From Rubrivivax benzoatilyticus JA2 = ATCC BAA-35 (GTDB lineage: Bacteria; Pseudomonadota; Gammaproteobacteria; Burkholderiales; Burkholderiaceae_C), in contig NZ_AEWG01000027.1 of NCBI RefSeq assembly GCF_000190375.1, positions 1 to 64,000 on the forward strand: a DNA stretch of 64,000 bases, given 5' to 3'. Shown one piece after another: positions 46,252 to 52,999 of the stretch. Below the pieces are notes generated by a model that was not told the DNA's origin, did no database searches, and worked only from the letters and a program-made list of their open reading frames with translations. The position numbers and the translations under genes are program-made. The first letter of the stretch is position 1, and the number at the start of each line of letters is the position of its first letter.

Positions 46252-47475
46252 ATGACGACGACGACCGCCGACGCCTTCGCCCTGCCCGAGTCCGCTCCCG
46301 CGGCCGCACGCACCGTCTTCCGCCTGCTGCGCCGGCTGGCCGTCGGCACGCTGGACGTGCAGCTGCCCGACGGCAGCCTGGCCCACTTCGGCACCGGCCG
46401 CGACGGCGAGCCCCGCGCGTCGATGCGCATGATCGACTGGGGCGTCTGCTCGGCGACGCTGAAGAGCGGCGACATCGGCTTCGCCGAGGCCTACATCGAC
46501 GGCCAGTGGACCTCGCCCGACGTGGTCGCGCTGCTGCAGCTGTTCATCGCCAACCGCGACGCGGTCGAGGAGGCGATCTACGGCCGCTGGTGGGGTTCGC
46601 TGCTGCACCGCTTCAAGCACCTGCTGAACCGCAACTCGCGCCGCGGCAGCCGCAAGAACATCCACGCCCACTACGACCTGGGCAATCCGTTCTACCGTCT
46701 CTGGCTCGACGAGACGATGAACTACTCCAGCGCCTGGTTCGACGGCGACACGGACAAGCCGATGCCCGAGGCCCAGCGCGCCAAGGTGCGGCGCGCGCTG
46801 CGCGAGTGCGGCGTGCGCGCCGGCGACCGCGTGCTCGAGATCGGCTGCGGCTGGGGCGCGGTGGCCGAGGCCGCGACCAACGAGTTCGGCGCCCGCGTCA
46901 CCGGCGTCACGCTGTCGACCGAGCAGCTGGCCTACGCCCGCGAACGCCTGGCGCGCCTGGGCCTGGGCACGCAGGCCGACCTGCGGCTGCAGGACTACCG
47001 CGACATCCAGGACGGCCCCTTCGACGCCGTCGTCTCGATCGAGATGTTCGAAGCCGTCGGCCGCGAGTACTGGGGCAGCTACTTCCGCACCGTGCGCGAC
47101 CGGCTCAAGCCCGGCGGCCGCGCCTGCATCCAGTCGATCACGATCCGCGACGACCTGTTCGCGCGCTACGTGCGATCGACCGACTTCATCCAGCAGTACG
47201 TCTTCCCCGGCGGCCTGCTGCCCAGCGCCTCGGCGTTCCGCGCCGAAGCCCGCAAGGCCGGGCTGGAGGTCGTCGGCGAGCTGGCTTTCGGTGCCGACTA
47301 CGCCGAGACGCTGCGCCGCTGGCGCGTCGCCTTCCTCGCGAACGAGAACACGGTGCGCGCCCAGGGCTTCGACACGCGTTTCGTGCGCATCTGGGAGTTC
47401 TACCTCGCGTACTGCGAGGCGGCCTTCGCCACCGGCAACACCAACGTCGTGCAGTTCACGCTGCGCCGTGCCTGA
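46252..47475 (+). CDS. CFA-family phospholipid methyltransferase (UfaM-like, not a canonical cyclopropane synthase)
   Basis: The 407-residue protein has SAM motif I VLEIGCGWGAVAEAA and the lipid-site segment HAHYDLGNPFYRLWLDETMNYSS. In E. coli CFA synthase the equivalent region reads YSCAYW with a functional Cys, but here it is YSSAWF. The conserved His of the EHVG motif is Ala here (MFEAVG). Both changes argue against cyclopropanation and fit the UfaM-type methylases that add a branch methyl to unsaturated acyl chains. The gene is 13 bases after DUF1365 and abuts the next gene. Substrate is inferred. Confidence 0.88.
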   Translation: MTTTTADAFALPESAPAAARTVFRLLRRLAVGTLDVQLPDGSLAHFGTGRDGEPRASMRMIDWGVCSATLKSGDIGFAEAYIDGQWTSPDVVALLQLFIANRDAVEEAIYGRWWGSLLHRFKHLLNRNSRRGSRKNIHAHYDLGNPFYRLWLDETMNYSSAWFDGDTDKPMPEAQRAKVRRALRECGVRAGDRVLEIGCGWGAVAEAATNEFGARVTGVTLSTEQLAYARERLARLGLGTQADLRLQDYRDIQDGPFDAVVSIEMFEAVGREYWGSYFRTVRDRLKPGGRACIQSITIRDDLFARYVRSTDFIQQYVFPGGLLPSASAFRAEARKAGLEVVGELAFGADYAETLRRWRVAFLANENTVRAQGFDTRFVRIWEFYLAYCEAAFATGNTNVVQFTLRRA

Positions 47476-48015
47476 ATGGACCGCACCCGCCGCGCCCTGC
47501 TCGCCGCCGCGCTGGTCCCGGCGTACGCGGCCGCGGCCCGGACGCCGCCGCCACCCGAGCTCGCCGCCTACGCGCCGCTGGCACTGCAGGGCGAAGGCCG
47601 GCTGCGCGTGCTGGGCTTCGCCGTCTACGACGCCCGGCTGTGGGTCGGAGAGGGCTTCACGCCCGAGCGCTGGGCCGACGCGCCGCTGGCGCTGGAGATC
47701 CGCTACACCCGCGCCTTCGACGGCGCGGACATCGCCTCCCGCTCGCTGGACGAAATGCGTCGCCAGGGCGAACTGCCCGAGGCACAGGCGCAACGCTGGC
47801 GCCAGACGATGGCGGCACTGTTCCCCGACGTGAAGCCGGGTGACCGCCTGGTCGGCGTGCGCCGCGCCGACGGCGGCACACGCTTCTACGCCAACGGCCG
47901 GCGCCTGGGCGAGGTCGACGACACCGAGTTCGGCCGCCGCTTCTTCGGCATCTGGCTGGCGCCGCAGACCTCGCAGCCGACGCTGCGCGCGCGCCTGTTC
48001 GGGCAGACGGCATGA
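47476..48015 (+). CDS. Chalcone-isomerase-like secreted protein
   Basis: This 179-residue protein has an N-terminal twin-Arg/hydrophobic export signal (RTRRALLAAALVPAYAAA). The mature region with LRVLGFAVYDARLWVG, LEIRYTRAFDGADIASRSLDEM and RFFGIWLAPQTSQPTLR fits the chalcone-isomerase-like fold (bacterial CHI-like, fatty-acid-binding). Such proteins are found in light-responsive lipid operons. A role in handling fatty acyl intermediates is likely but not proven. It starts immediately at the stop of the methyltransferase and overlaps the transporter start. Confidence 0.83.
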   Translation: MDRTRRALLAAALVPAYAAAARTPPPPELAAYAPLALQGEGRLRVLGFAVYDARLWVGEGFTPERWADAPLALEIRYTRAFDGADIASRSLDEMRRQGELPEAQAQRWRQTMAALFPDVKPGDRLVGVRRADGGTRFYANGRRLGEVDDTEFGRRFFGIWLAPQTSQPTLRARLFGQTA

Positions 48016-49310
48016 ACACGGCGGGCCTGGACGCAGGCGGGCCCGCAACCCCGGCGGCCCGCTGGCGCGGCGGCTTGGCCGACGGCCTGCGCTACGGCGC
48101 GCTGGGCCTGCCGCTGGCCTTCGTCGCGCTGCCGCTGTACGTGCTGCTGCCGCCGCACTACGCCGCCGAATACGGCGTGCCGCTGGCGACGCTGGGCGCG
48201 CTGCTGCTGGCGGTGCGGCTGCTCGACGCCGTCATCGACCCGGCGCTCGGCCGCCTCGTCGACCGTTTGTTCACCGGCTCGCCGGCTCGGCTGCTGGCCG
48301 TCGCCGCGGCGGCGGCGCTGCTGCTGGCCGCGGCCTTCCACGGCCTGTTCTTCCCGCCGGTGACGGCCGGCACGGCACTGCTGGCTTGGTGCGCGGCGCT
48401 GCTCGTCGCCGCCTACCTGGCCTACAGCCTGCTCGCCGTGCTGCACCAGGCCTGGGGCGCGCGCCTGGGCGGCGACGCCGCGGTGCGCGCACGCATCGTG
48501 TCCTGGCGCGAAGGCCTGGCGCTGGCCGGCGTGCTGGTGGCCAGCGTGCTGCCGTCGACCGCCGGCCTGGCGGCGACCAGCGCCGCGTTCGCCGTCACGC
48601 TGGTGATCGGCCTCGTGCTGCTGGCCGGCGCGCCGCGCGCCGAGGCGACGCCGGCCGCGGCCCGGGTCGACTGGCGAGCGCCGCTGGCGACGCCGGCCTT
48701 CCGCCGCCTGCTCGCCGTCTTCCTGGTCAACGGCATCGCCAGCGCGGTGCCGGCGACGCTGGTGCTGTTCTTCGTGCGCGACCGGCTGCAGGCCCCGGCC
48801 TGGGAGCCGGTGTTCCTGGCCGCCTACTTCGCCGCCGGCGCGCTGGCGATGCCGCTGTGGGTGCGGCTCGTGGCGCGCCTCGGGCTGGCCGGCGCCTGGC
48901 TGGCCGGCATGGCGCTGGCCGTCGCCGCCTTCGTCTGGGCGGCGACGCTGGGTCCAGGCGACACCGCCGGATTCGTCGCGGTCTGCGTCGCCAGCGGCGT
49001 CGCGCTCGGCGCCGACCTGGCGCTGCCCGGCGCGCTGCTGGCCGGCATCGTGCGCCGCGCCGGCCACGGTGGCGGCGAAGGCGCGTACTTCGGCTGGTGG
49101 AACCTGGCCACCAAGCTCAACCTGGCGCTGGCCGCCGGGCTGGCGCTGCCGCTGCTCGGGCTGCTGGGCTACGCGCCCGGCGCACGCGAACCCGAGGCGC
49201 TGGCGGCGCTCACCGCCGCCTACTGCCTGCTGCCCTGTGTGCTGAAGACCGCCGCCGCCGCACTGCTGTGGCGTTGGCGGCACCGACTCGACGAGGAGAA
49301 CCCACGATGA
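48012..49310 (+). CDS. GPH/MFS-type transporter
   Basis: The 432-residue membrane protein has about twelve hydrophobic segments. The GPH/MFS_2 hallmark (LLDAVIDPALGRLVDR, about residues 73-88, and FGWWNLATKLNLALAAGLALPLLG late in the protein) is visible. Comparable genes lie in light- or singlet-oxygen-regulated operons of other proteobacteria. Family members move sugars, lipids or peptides with H+ or Na+, so the substrate here could be a lipid or its precursor. Start overlaps the previous stop (ATGA). Confidence 0.87.
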   Translation: MNTAGLDAGGPATPAARWRGGLADGLRYGALGLPLAFVALPLYVLLPPHYAAEYGVPLATLGALLLAVRLLDAVIDPALGRLVDRLFTGSPARLLAVAAAAALLLAAAFHGLFFPPVTAGTALLAWCAALLVAAYLAYSLLAVLHQAWGARLGGDAAVRARIVSWREGLALAGVLVASVLPSTAGLAATSAAFAVTLVIGLVLLAGAPRAEATPAAARVDWRAPLATPAFRRLLAVFLVNGIASAVPATLVLFFVRDRLQAPAWEPVFLAAYFAAGALAMPLWVRLVARLGLAGAWLAGMALAVAAFVWAATLGPGDTAGFVAVCVASGVALGADLALPGALLAGIVRRAGHGGGEGAYFGWWNLATKLNLALAAGLALPLLGLLGYAPGAREPEALAALTAAYCLLPCVLKTAAAALLWRWRHRLDEENPR

Positions 49311-49834
49311 AGCGACGCCTGCTGCTCGGCCTGGCCACCGCCGCGGTACTGGCCGGCTGCGCCGGCCCGACACCGGCCGACTACGCCGCCGAGACCCCGA
49401 AGCTCGACCTGAAGACCTTCTTCGACGGCGAGATGACGGCCCACGGCATCTTCAGCGACCGCTCGGGCAAGGTCGTGCGCCGCTTCACGGTGCAGATGAC
49501 CGGCACCTGGACCGGCGACGACGGCGTGCTCGACGAGCACTTCACCTACAGCGACGGCAAGACCGAGCGCCGCGTCTGGAAGCTGAAGTCGCTGGGCAAC
49601 GGCCGCTACGAAGGCCGCGCCGACGACGTCGTCGGTGTCGCCCAGGGCACGGCCGCCGGCAACGCGCTGAACTGGCGCTACACGCTGCGGCTGCCGGTCG
49701 ACGGCAGCGTCTACGAGGTCCAGTTCGACGACTGGATGTTCCAGATGGACGACAAGGTGATGCTGAACAAGGCCGAGATGAGCAAGTTCGGCGTCCGCCT
49801 GGGCGAGGTCACGCTCGCCTTCCACAAGCGCTGA
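49307..49834 (+). CDS. DUF3833 lipoprotein
   Basis: ATG 49307 follows GAGGAG, giving 175 residues with a lipobox LAGC (Cys about residue 19), so it is a lipid-anchored protein. The rest matches DUF3833: LDLKTFFDGEMTAHGIFSDRSGKVVRRFTVQMTGTW...YEVQFDDWMFQMDDKVMLNKAEMSKFGVRLGEVTLAF, a lipocalin-like beta fold. It may carry or sense modified lipids in the envelope. Its start overlaps the transporter stop by four bases and the SDR gene starts five bases after its stop. Confidence 0.87.
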   Translation: MKRRLLLGLATAAVLAGCAGPTPADYAAETPKLDLKTFFDGEMTAHGIFSDRSGKVVRRFTVQMTGTWTGDDGVLDEHFTYSDGKTERRVWKLKSLGNGRYEGRADDVVGVAQGTAAGNALNWRYTLRLPVDGSVYEVQFDDWMFQMDDKVMLNKAEMSKFGVRLGEVTLAFHKR

Positions 49835-49839
49835 ACACC

Positions 49840-50625
49840 ATGCCCCTGAACCCTCCGCTGCGCGACTGGCAGGGCCGCAGCGCCTGGCTGGTCGGCGCCT
49901 CCACCGGCATCGGCCGCGCGACGGCCTCGCGGCTGCACGCGCTGGGTGCGCGTGTCACCGTCTCGGCGCGCGACGCCGACGCGCTGGCGCGTTTCGTCGC
50001 CGCGCATCCGGGCAGCGTCGCGCTGCCACTGGACGTGACCGACCGCGCCGCGGTGCAGGCCGCAGCCCGGGAGGTGATCGCCGGCTCGGGCACTCCCGAC
50101 CTGGCCCTGTACTGCGCCGGCACCTACACGCCGATGCGCGCCACCGCCTTCGACCTGGACGTCGCGCTGCGCCACGTGCAGGTGAACTACGCCGGCGCGC
50201 TGCACTGGCTCGACGCGCTGCTGCCGGCGATGCGCGCGCGCGCCGCCGCCGGCCAGAGCGCGCACCTGAGCCTGGTCGGCAGCGTCGCCGGCTACCGCGG
50301 CCTGCCGCAGTCGCTGGCCTACGGGCCGACGAAGGCGGCGCTGATCAACCTCGCCGAGACGCTGTACCTGGACCTGCACCCGGCCGGCGTCGGCGTGTCC
50401 ATCGTCAACCCGGGCTTCGTCGAGACGCCGCTGACGGCGAACAACGGGTTTCGCATGCCGGCCCTGCTGACGCCCGAAGAAGCCGCCGAGGCCATCCTGC
50501 GCGGCTGGGCGCGCGGCGACTTCGAGATCCACTTCCCGCGCCGCTTCACGCTGTGGCTGAAGGCGCTGCGCCACGTCGGCTACGGCCCCTATTTCGCCGC
50601 GGTGCGGCGCTCCACCGGCCTGTGA
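49840..50625 (+). CDS. Short-chain dehydrogenase/reductase
   Basis: The 261-residue SDR has the nucleotide motif LVGASTGIG (about 17-25), a Ser near SLVGSVAGYRG, and the catalytic YGPTKAAL (Tyr and Lys). It probably reduces or oxidises a keto/hydroxy intermediate, NADP-dependent. The gene is co-located with the lipid operon and lies two bases before the NTF2-like gene. Substrate unknown. Confidence 0.9.
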   Translation: MPLNPPLRDWQGRSAWLVGASTGIGRATASRLHALGARVTVSARDADALARFVAAHPGSVALPLDVTDRAAVQAAAREVIAGSGTPDLALYCAGTYTPMRATAFDLDVALRHVQVNYAGALHWLDALLPAMRARAAAGQSAHLSLVGSVAGYRGLPQSLAYGPTKAALINLAETLYLDLHPAGVGVSIVNPGFVETPLTANNGFRMPALLTPEEAAEAILRGWARGDFEIHFPRRFTLWLKALRHVGYGPYFAAVRRSTGL

Positions 50626-50627
50626 CG

Positions 50628-51068
50628 ATGAAGAGCCCGCATCCCGACCCGCGTGTGCAGCGCCTGGTGGAAGCCTTCGAGACGCTGTCGCCGGCCGCGC
50701 TGGCGCGGCTGGGCGAGGTCTACGCGCCCGACGCCGTGTTCAAGGACCCGTTCAACGAGGTGCGCGGCGTGCCGGCGATCGCCGCGATCTTCGAGCACAT
50801 GTTCCGCTCGCTGGAGGCGCCGCGTTTCGTCGTGCACGAGGCGGTGGCTTCAGGCGACCAGTGTTTCCTGACCTGGGACATGCACTACCGCATGAAACGC
50901 TTCGTGCAAGGCGAGCAGACGATCCGCGGCGCGACCCACGTCCGTTTTGCCGCCGACGGGCGCGTCGTGCTGCACCGCGACTACTGGGACGCCGCCGAGG
51001 AGCTGTACGAAAAGCTGCCCGCCGTCGGTGCCGCGATGCGCTGGCTCAAGCGCCGCGCGTCGAGCTGA
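50628..51068 (+). CDS. NTF2-like/SnoaL family protein
   Basis: The 146-residue product starts at ATG 50628. The region RLVEAFETLSPAALARLGEVYAPDAVFKDPFNEVRGVPAIAAIFEHMF is characteristic of SnoaL/NTF2-like proteins, followed by GATHVRFAADGRVVLHRDYWDAAEELYEKLP. It is a cone-shaped fold used as enzyme or binding protein. As the last gene of the operon it probably handles the same hydrophobic product. No signal peptide. Confidence 0.85.
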   Translation: MKSPHPDPRVQRLVEAFETLSPAALARLGEVYAPDAVFKDPFNEVRGVPAIAAIFEHMFRSLEAPRFVVHEAVASGDQCFLTWDMHYRMKRFVQGEQTIRGATHVRFAADGRVVLHRDYWDAAEELYEKLPAVGAAMRWLKRRASS

Positions 51069-51120
51069 TCGCGGGGCGTGCCTCGCGCGCACGCACGCCG
51101 CCCATCGTCAAACCGTCTGG

Positions 51121-51250
51121 AGCCTCCCTCGCGGAGGGAGGCTGGAGGGTGCCGTCTATCGAACTGGAGCCCCCTCCCGGAGGGGGCCGCGGGGAGCCCA
51201 AGGTTCAGCGGCAGCATCAGCAGTCCGGGCAGCGTGGCCGCCCGGACTGC
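51121..51250. terminator. Hairpin cluster ending the lipid operon and the convergent gene
   Basis: Three stems fill the 180-base gap: AGCCTCCCT/AGGGAGGCT (51121-51143), GCCCCCT/AGGGGGC (51169-51187) and GCAGTCCGGGC/GCCCGGACTGC (51220-51250). None is followed by a clear T-run, so they are structural or weak terminators between convergent transcripts. Confidence 0.55.
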
Positions 51251-51732
51251 TAACGCTGCCCTTCGGTCAAGGCGTCGACCTGGAAGCGCCCGCTCTTGTC
51301 GACGAGCCAGATCTCGGTGAAGCGTGCGCCGCCCAGGCGCGCCGGCGCCGGGTAGGGTGCGGCGCGTTTGATCATCGCCACGACCCAGGGCGCGACCTCG
51401 TCGGCCGCGGGCTTGCGCACGACGTGCACGCCGGCGACCTGGCCCGTCGCGTCGATCTCGGTCTCGACGACCATCACCGAGTACAGCAGCGGCGGCAGCC
51501 GGCCCTTGTAGATGCGTGCAGGATAGGCGGCGTAGACGTGCCGCGCAGCCTCGACACGGTACTGCTTCTCGTGCTCGGCGGACGAGGCCGCCGGTGGCAG
51601 GTCCAGCACGGGCGCGGGCACGGTGGCGAACTGGGCCCGGGCCGGGCCGGCGAACGCCAGGGCCGCCAGCGCGGCCACCGCGGCGGCATGTCGCAGGCGG
51701 GCACTCGCGGTCAGGGGCGGGAGTCGATTCAT
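51250..51732 (-). CDS. Secreted TonB-C-like domain protein
   Basis: The 160-residue protein has a signal peptide (RLRHAAAVAALAALAFAGPARA-QF). The mature part, with LYSVMVVETEIDATGQVAGVHVVRKPAADEVAPWVVAMIKRAAPYPAP, has the look of a TonB C-terminal-like fold. It lacks the transmembrane anchor of TonB and the proline stretch, so it is not a working TonB. Function is unknown. It ends at the last hairpin of the convergent gap and starts about 125 bases downstream of corA. Confidence 0.7.
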   Translation of the reverse strand: MNRLPPLTASARLRHAAAVAALAALAFAGPARAQFATVPAPVLDLPPAASSAEHEKQYRVEAARHVYAAYPARIYKGRLPPLLYSVMVVETEIDATGQVAGVHVVRKPAADEVAPWVVAMIKRAAPYPAPARLGGARFTEIWLVDKSGRFQVDALTEGQR

Positions 51733-51856
51733 GGGTCCTGCGTCCGAATCGTGGAGGCGCGGCCGCAGGGCGCAGCCGCGACAGGAGACTACACGATGGT
51801 CGGTGGCGCACGCATGCTGACGCGGATGCGCCGGCGCCGCAATGAGCGAGCAGGAA

Positions 51857-52834
51857 CTAACGCAACCAGCCTTTTCGGCGGAAGTACAGGAACGGCGCGG
51901 CGACCGAGGACACCATCACCGCGATCGCGAACGGATAGCCGTACTGCCACTCGAGCTCGGGCATGAAGCGGAAGTTCATGCCGTAGATGCTCGCGATCAG
52001 CGTCGGCGGCAGCAGCCCGACCGAGGCCACCGAGAAGATCTTGATGATCTTGTTCTGGTTGATGTTGATGAAGCCGACGGTGGCGTCCATCAGGAAGTTG
52101 ATCTTGTCGAACAGGAACGCGGTGTGCGAGTCCAGCGAGTCGATGTCGCGCAGGATCTGGCGCGCCTCCTCGAACTGCTCGGCGTTGAGCATGCGGCTGC
52201 GCATCAGGAAGCTGAGCGCGCGCCGCGTGTCCATCATGTTGCGGCGGATGCGGCCGTTCAGGTCTTCCTCGCGCGCGATCGCGGCCAGCGCCTCGCCGGC
52301 GCTGCGGTCGTCGACGTCCTGGCGCAGCACGCGCGCGCTGACCTTCTCCAGGTTGTCGTAGACGCCCTCGAGCGCGTCGGCCGAGTACTCGGCGTCGGCG
52401 TCGTAGAGCTTGAGCAGCACGTCCTTGGCGTCCTCGATCAGCGCCGGGATGCGGCGCGCACGCAGGCGCAGCAGGCGGAACACCGGCAGGTCCTCGGCGT
52501 GCACCGAGAACAGCACCTTCTCGTAGAGGATGAAGGCCACGCGCACGTTGCGCGAGCCCTGGCCGTCGGGGCCGTTGTCGCCGTCGATCAGGAAGTCCGA
52601 GCGAATGTGCAGCTCGCCGTTGTCTTCCTCGTAGAAGCGGGCCGACTCCTCGAGATCCTCGTCGACGACGTCCTCGGGGATGGCCAGGCCGAAGCGGGCG
52701 CGGACCCAGCCCTTCTCCTCGGCGGTGGGGGCTTCGAGATCGACCCAGACCGGCTGCACGCCGGCCAGCGCCTGCGGGTTGTCGATCTCTTCCTGGAACA
52801 GCCGGCCGTTGGCCAGCGTGAAGACGTTGAGCAT
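51857..52834 (-). CDS. corA: Magnesium/cobalt transporter CorA
   Basis: The 325-residue protein is CorA-like: an N-terminal alpha/beta cytoplasmic domain, a long helix, and two C-terminal membrane helices. The GMN selectivity motif is at residues 285-287 (YGMNFRFMPELEW). It forms a pentameric Mg2+ channel that can also pass Co2+. A start at ATG 52834 is supported by MLNVFTLANGRLFQEE. It lies 165 bases downstream of the LOV kinase and has its own gap, so separate transcription is possible. Confidence 0.95.
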   Translation of the reverse strand: MLNVFTLANGRLFQEEIDNPQALAGVQPVWVDLEAPTAEEKGWVRARFGLAIPEDVVDEDLEESARFYEEDNGELHIRSDFLIDGDNGPDGQGSRNVRVAFILYEKVLFSVHAEDLPVFRLLRLRARRIPALIEDAKDVLLKLYDADAEYSADALEGVYDNLEKVSARVLRQDVDDRSAGEALAAIAREEDLNGRIRRNMMDTRRALSFLMRSRMLNAEQFEEARQILRDIDSLDSHTAFLFDKINFLMDATVGFININQNKIIKIFSVASVGLLPPTLIASIYGMNFRFMPELEWQYGYPFAIAVMVSSVAAPFLYFRRKGWLR

Positions 52835-52999
52835 CGCGAGTCTCGGCGTCGTGCCACGGCGGAACCTGCGTCCGCAGCGGCCGGTCGATGGGCTGAAGGG
52901 GCTGGACGGACCGCCGCGCTCCAGGTTCGACGCCGGAGCCGACGGTCAGCGACTAGGGGGCTGTTCCATGAGGTGTCCCGGTGGACGGGGAAGGACAGA

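Noticed and set aside
46252-47475. Ordinary cyclopropane-fatty-acid synthase Cfa
   Set aside because: Active-site Cys and His equivalents are replaced, and the DUF1365/FAD neighbours fit the UfaM-type group better.
51250-51732. TonB energy transducer for btuB
   Set aside because: The protein has a cleavable signal peptide, lacks the N-terminal anchor helix and proline spacer, and is 40 kb from btuB.
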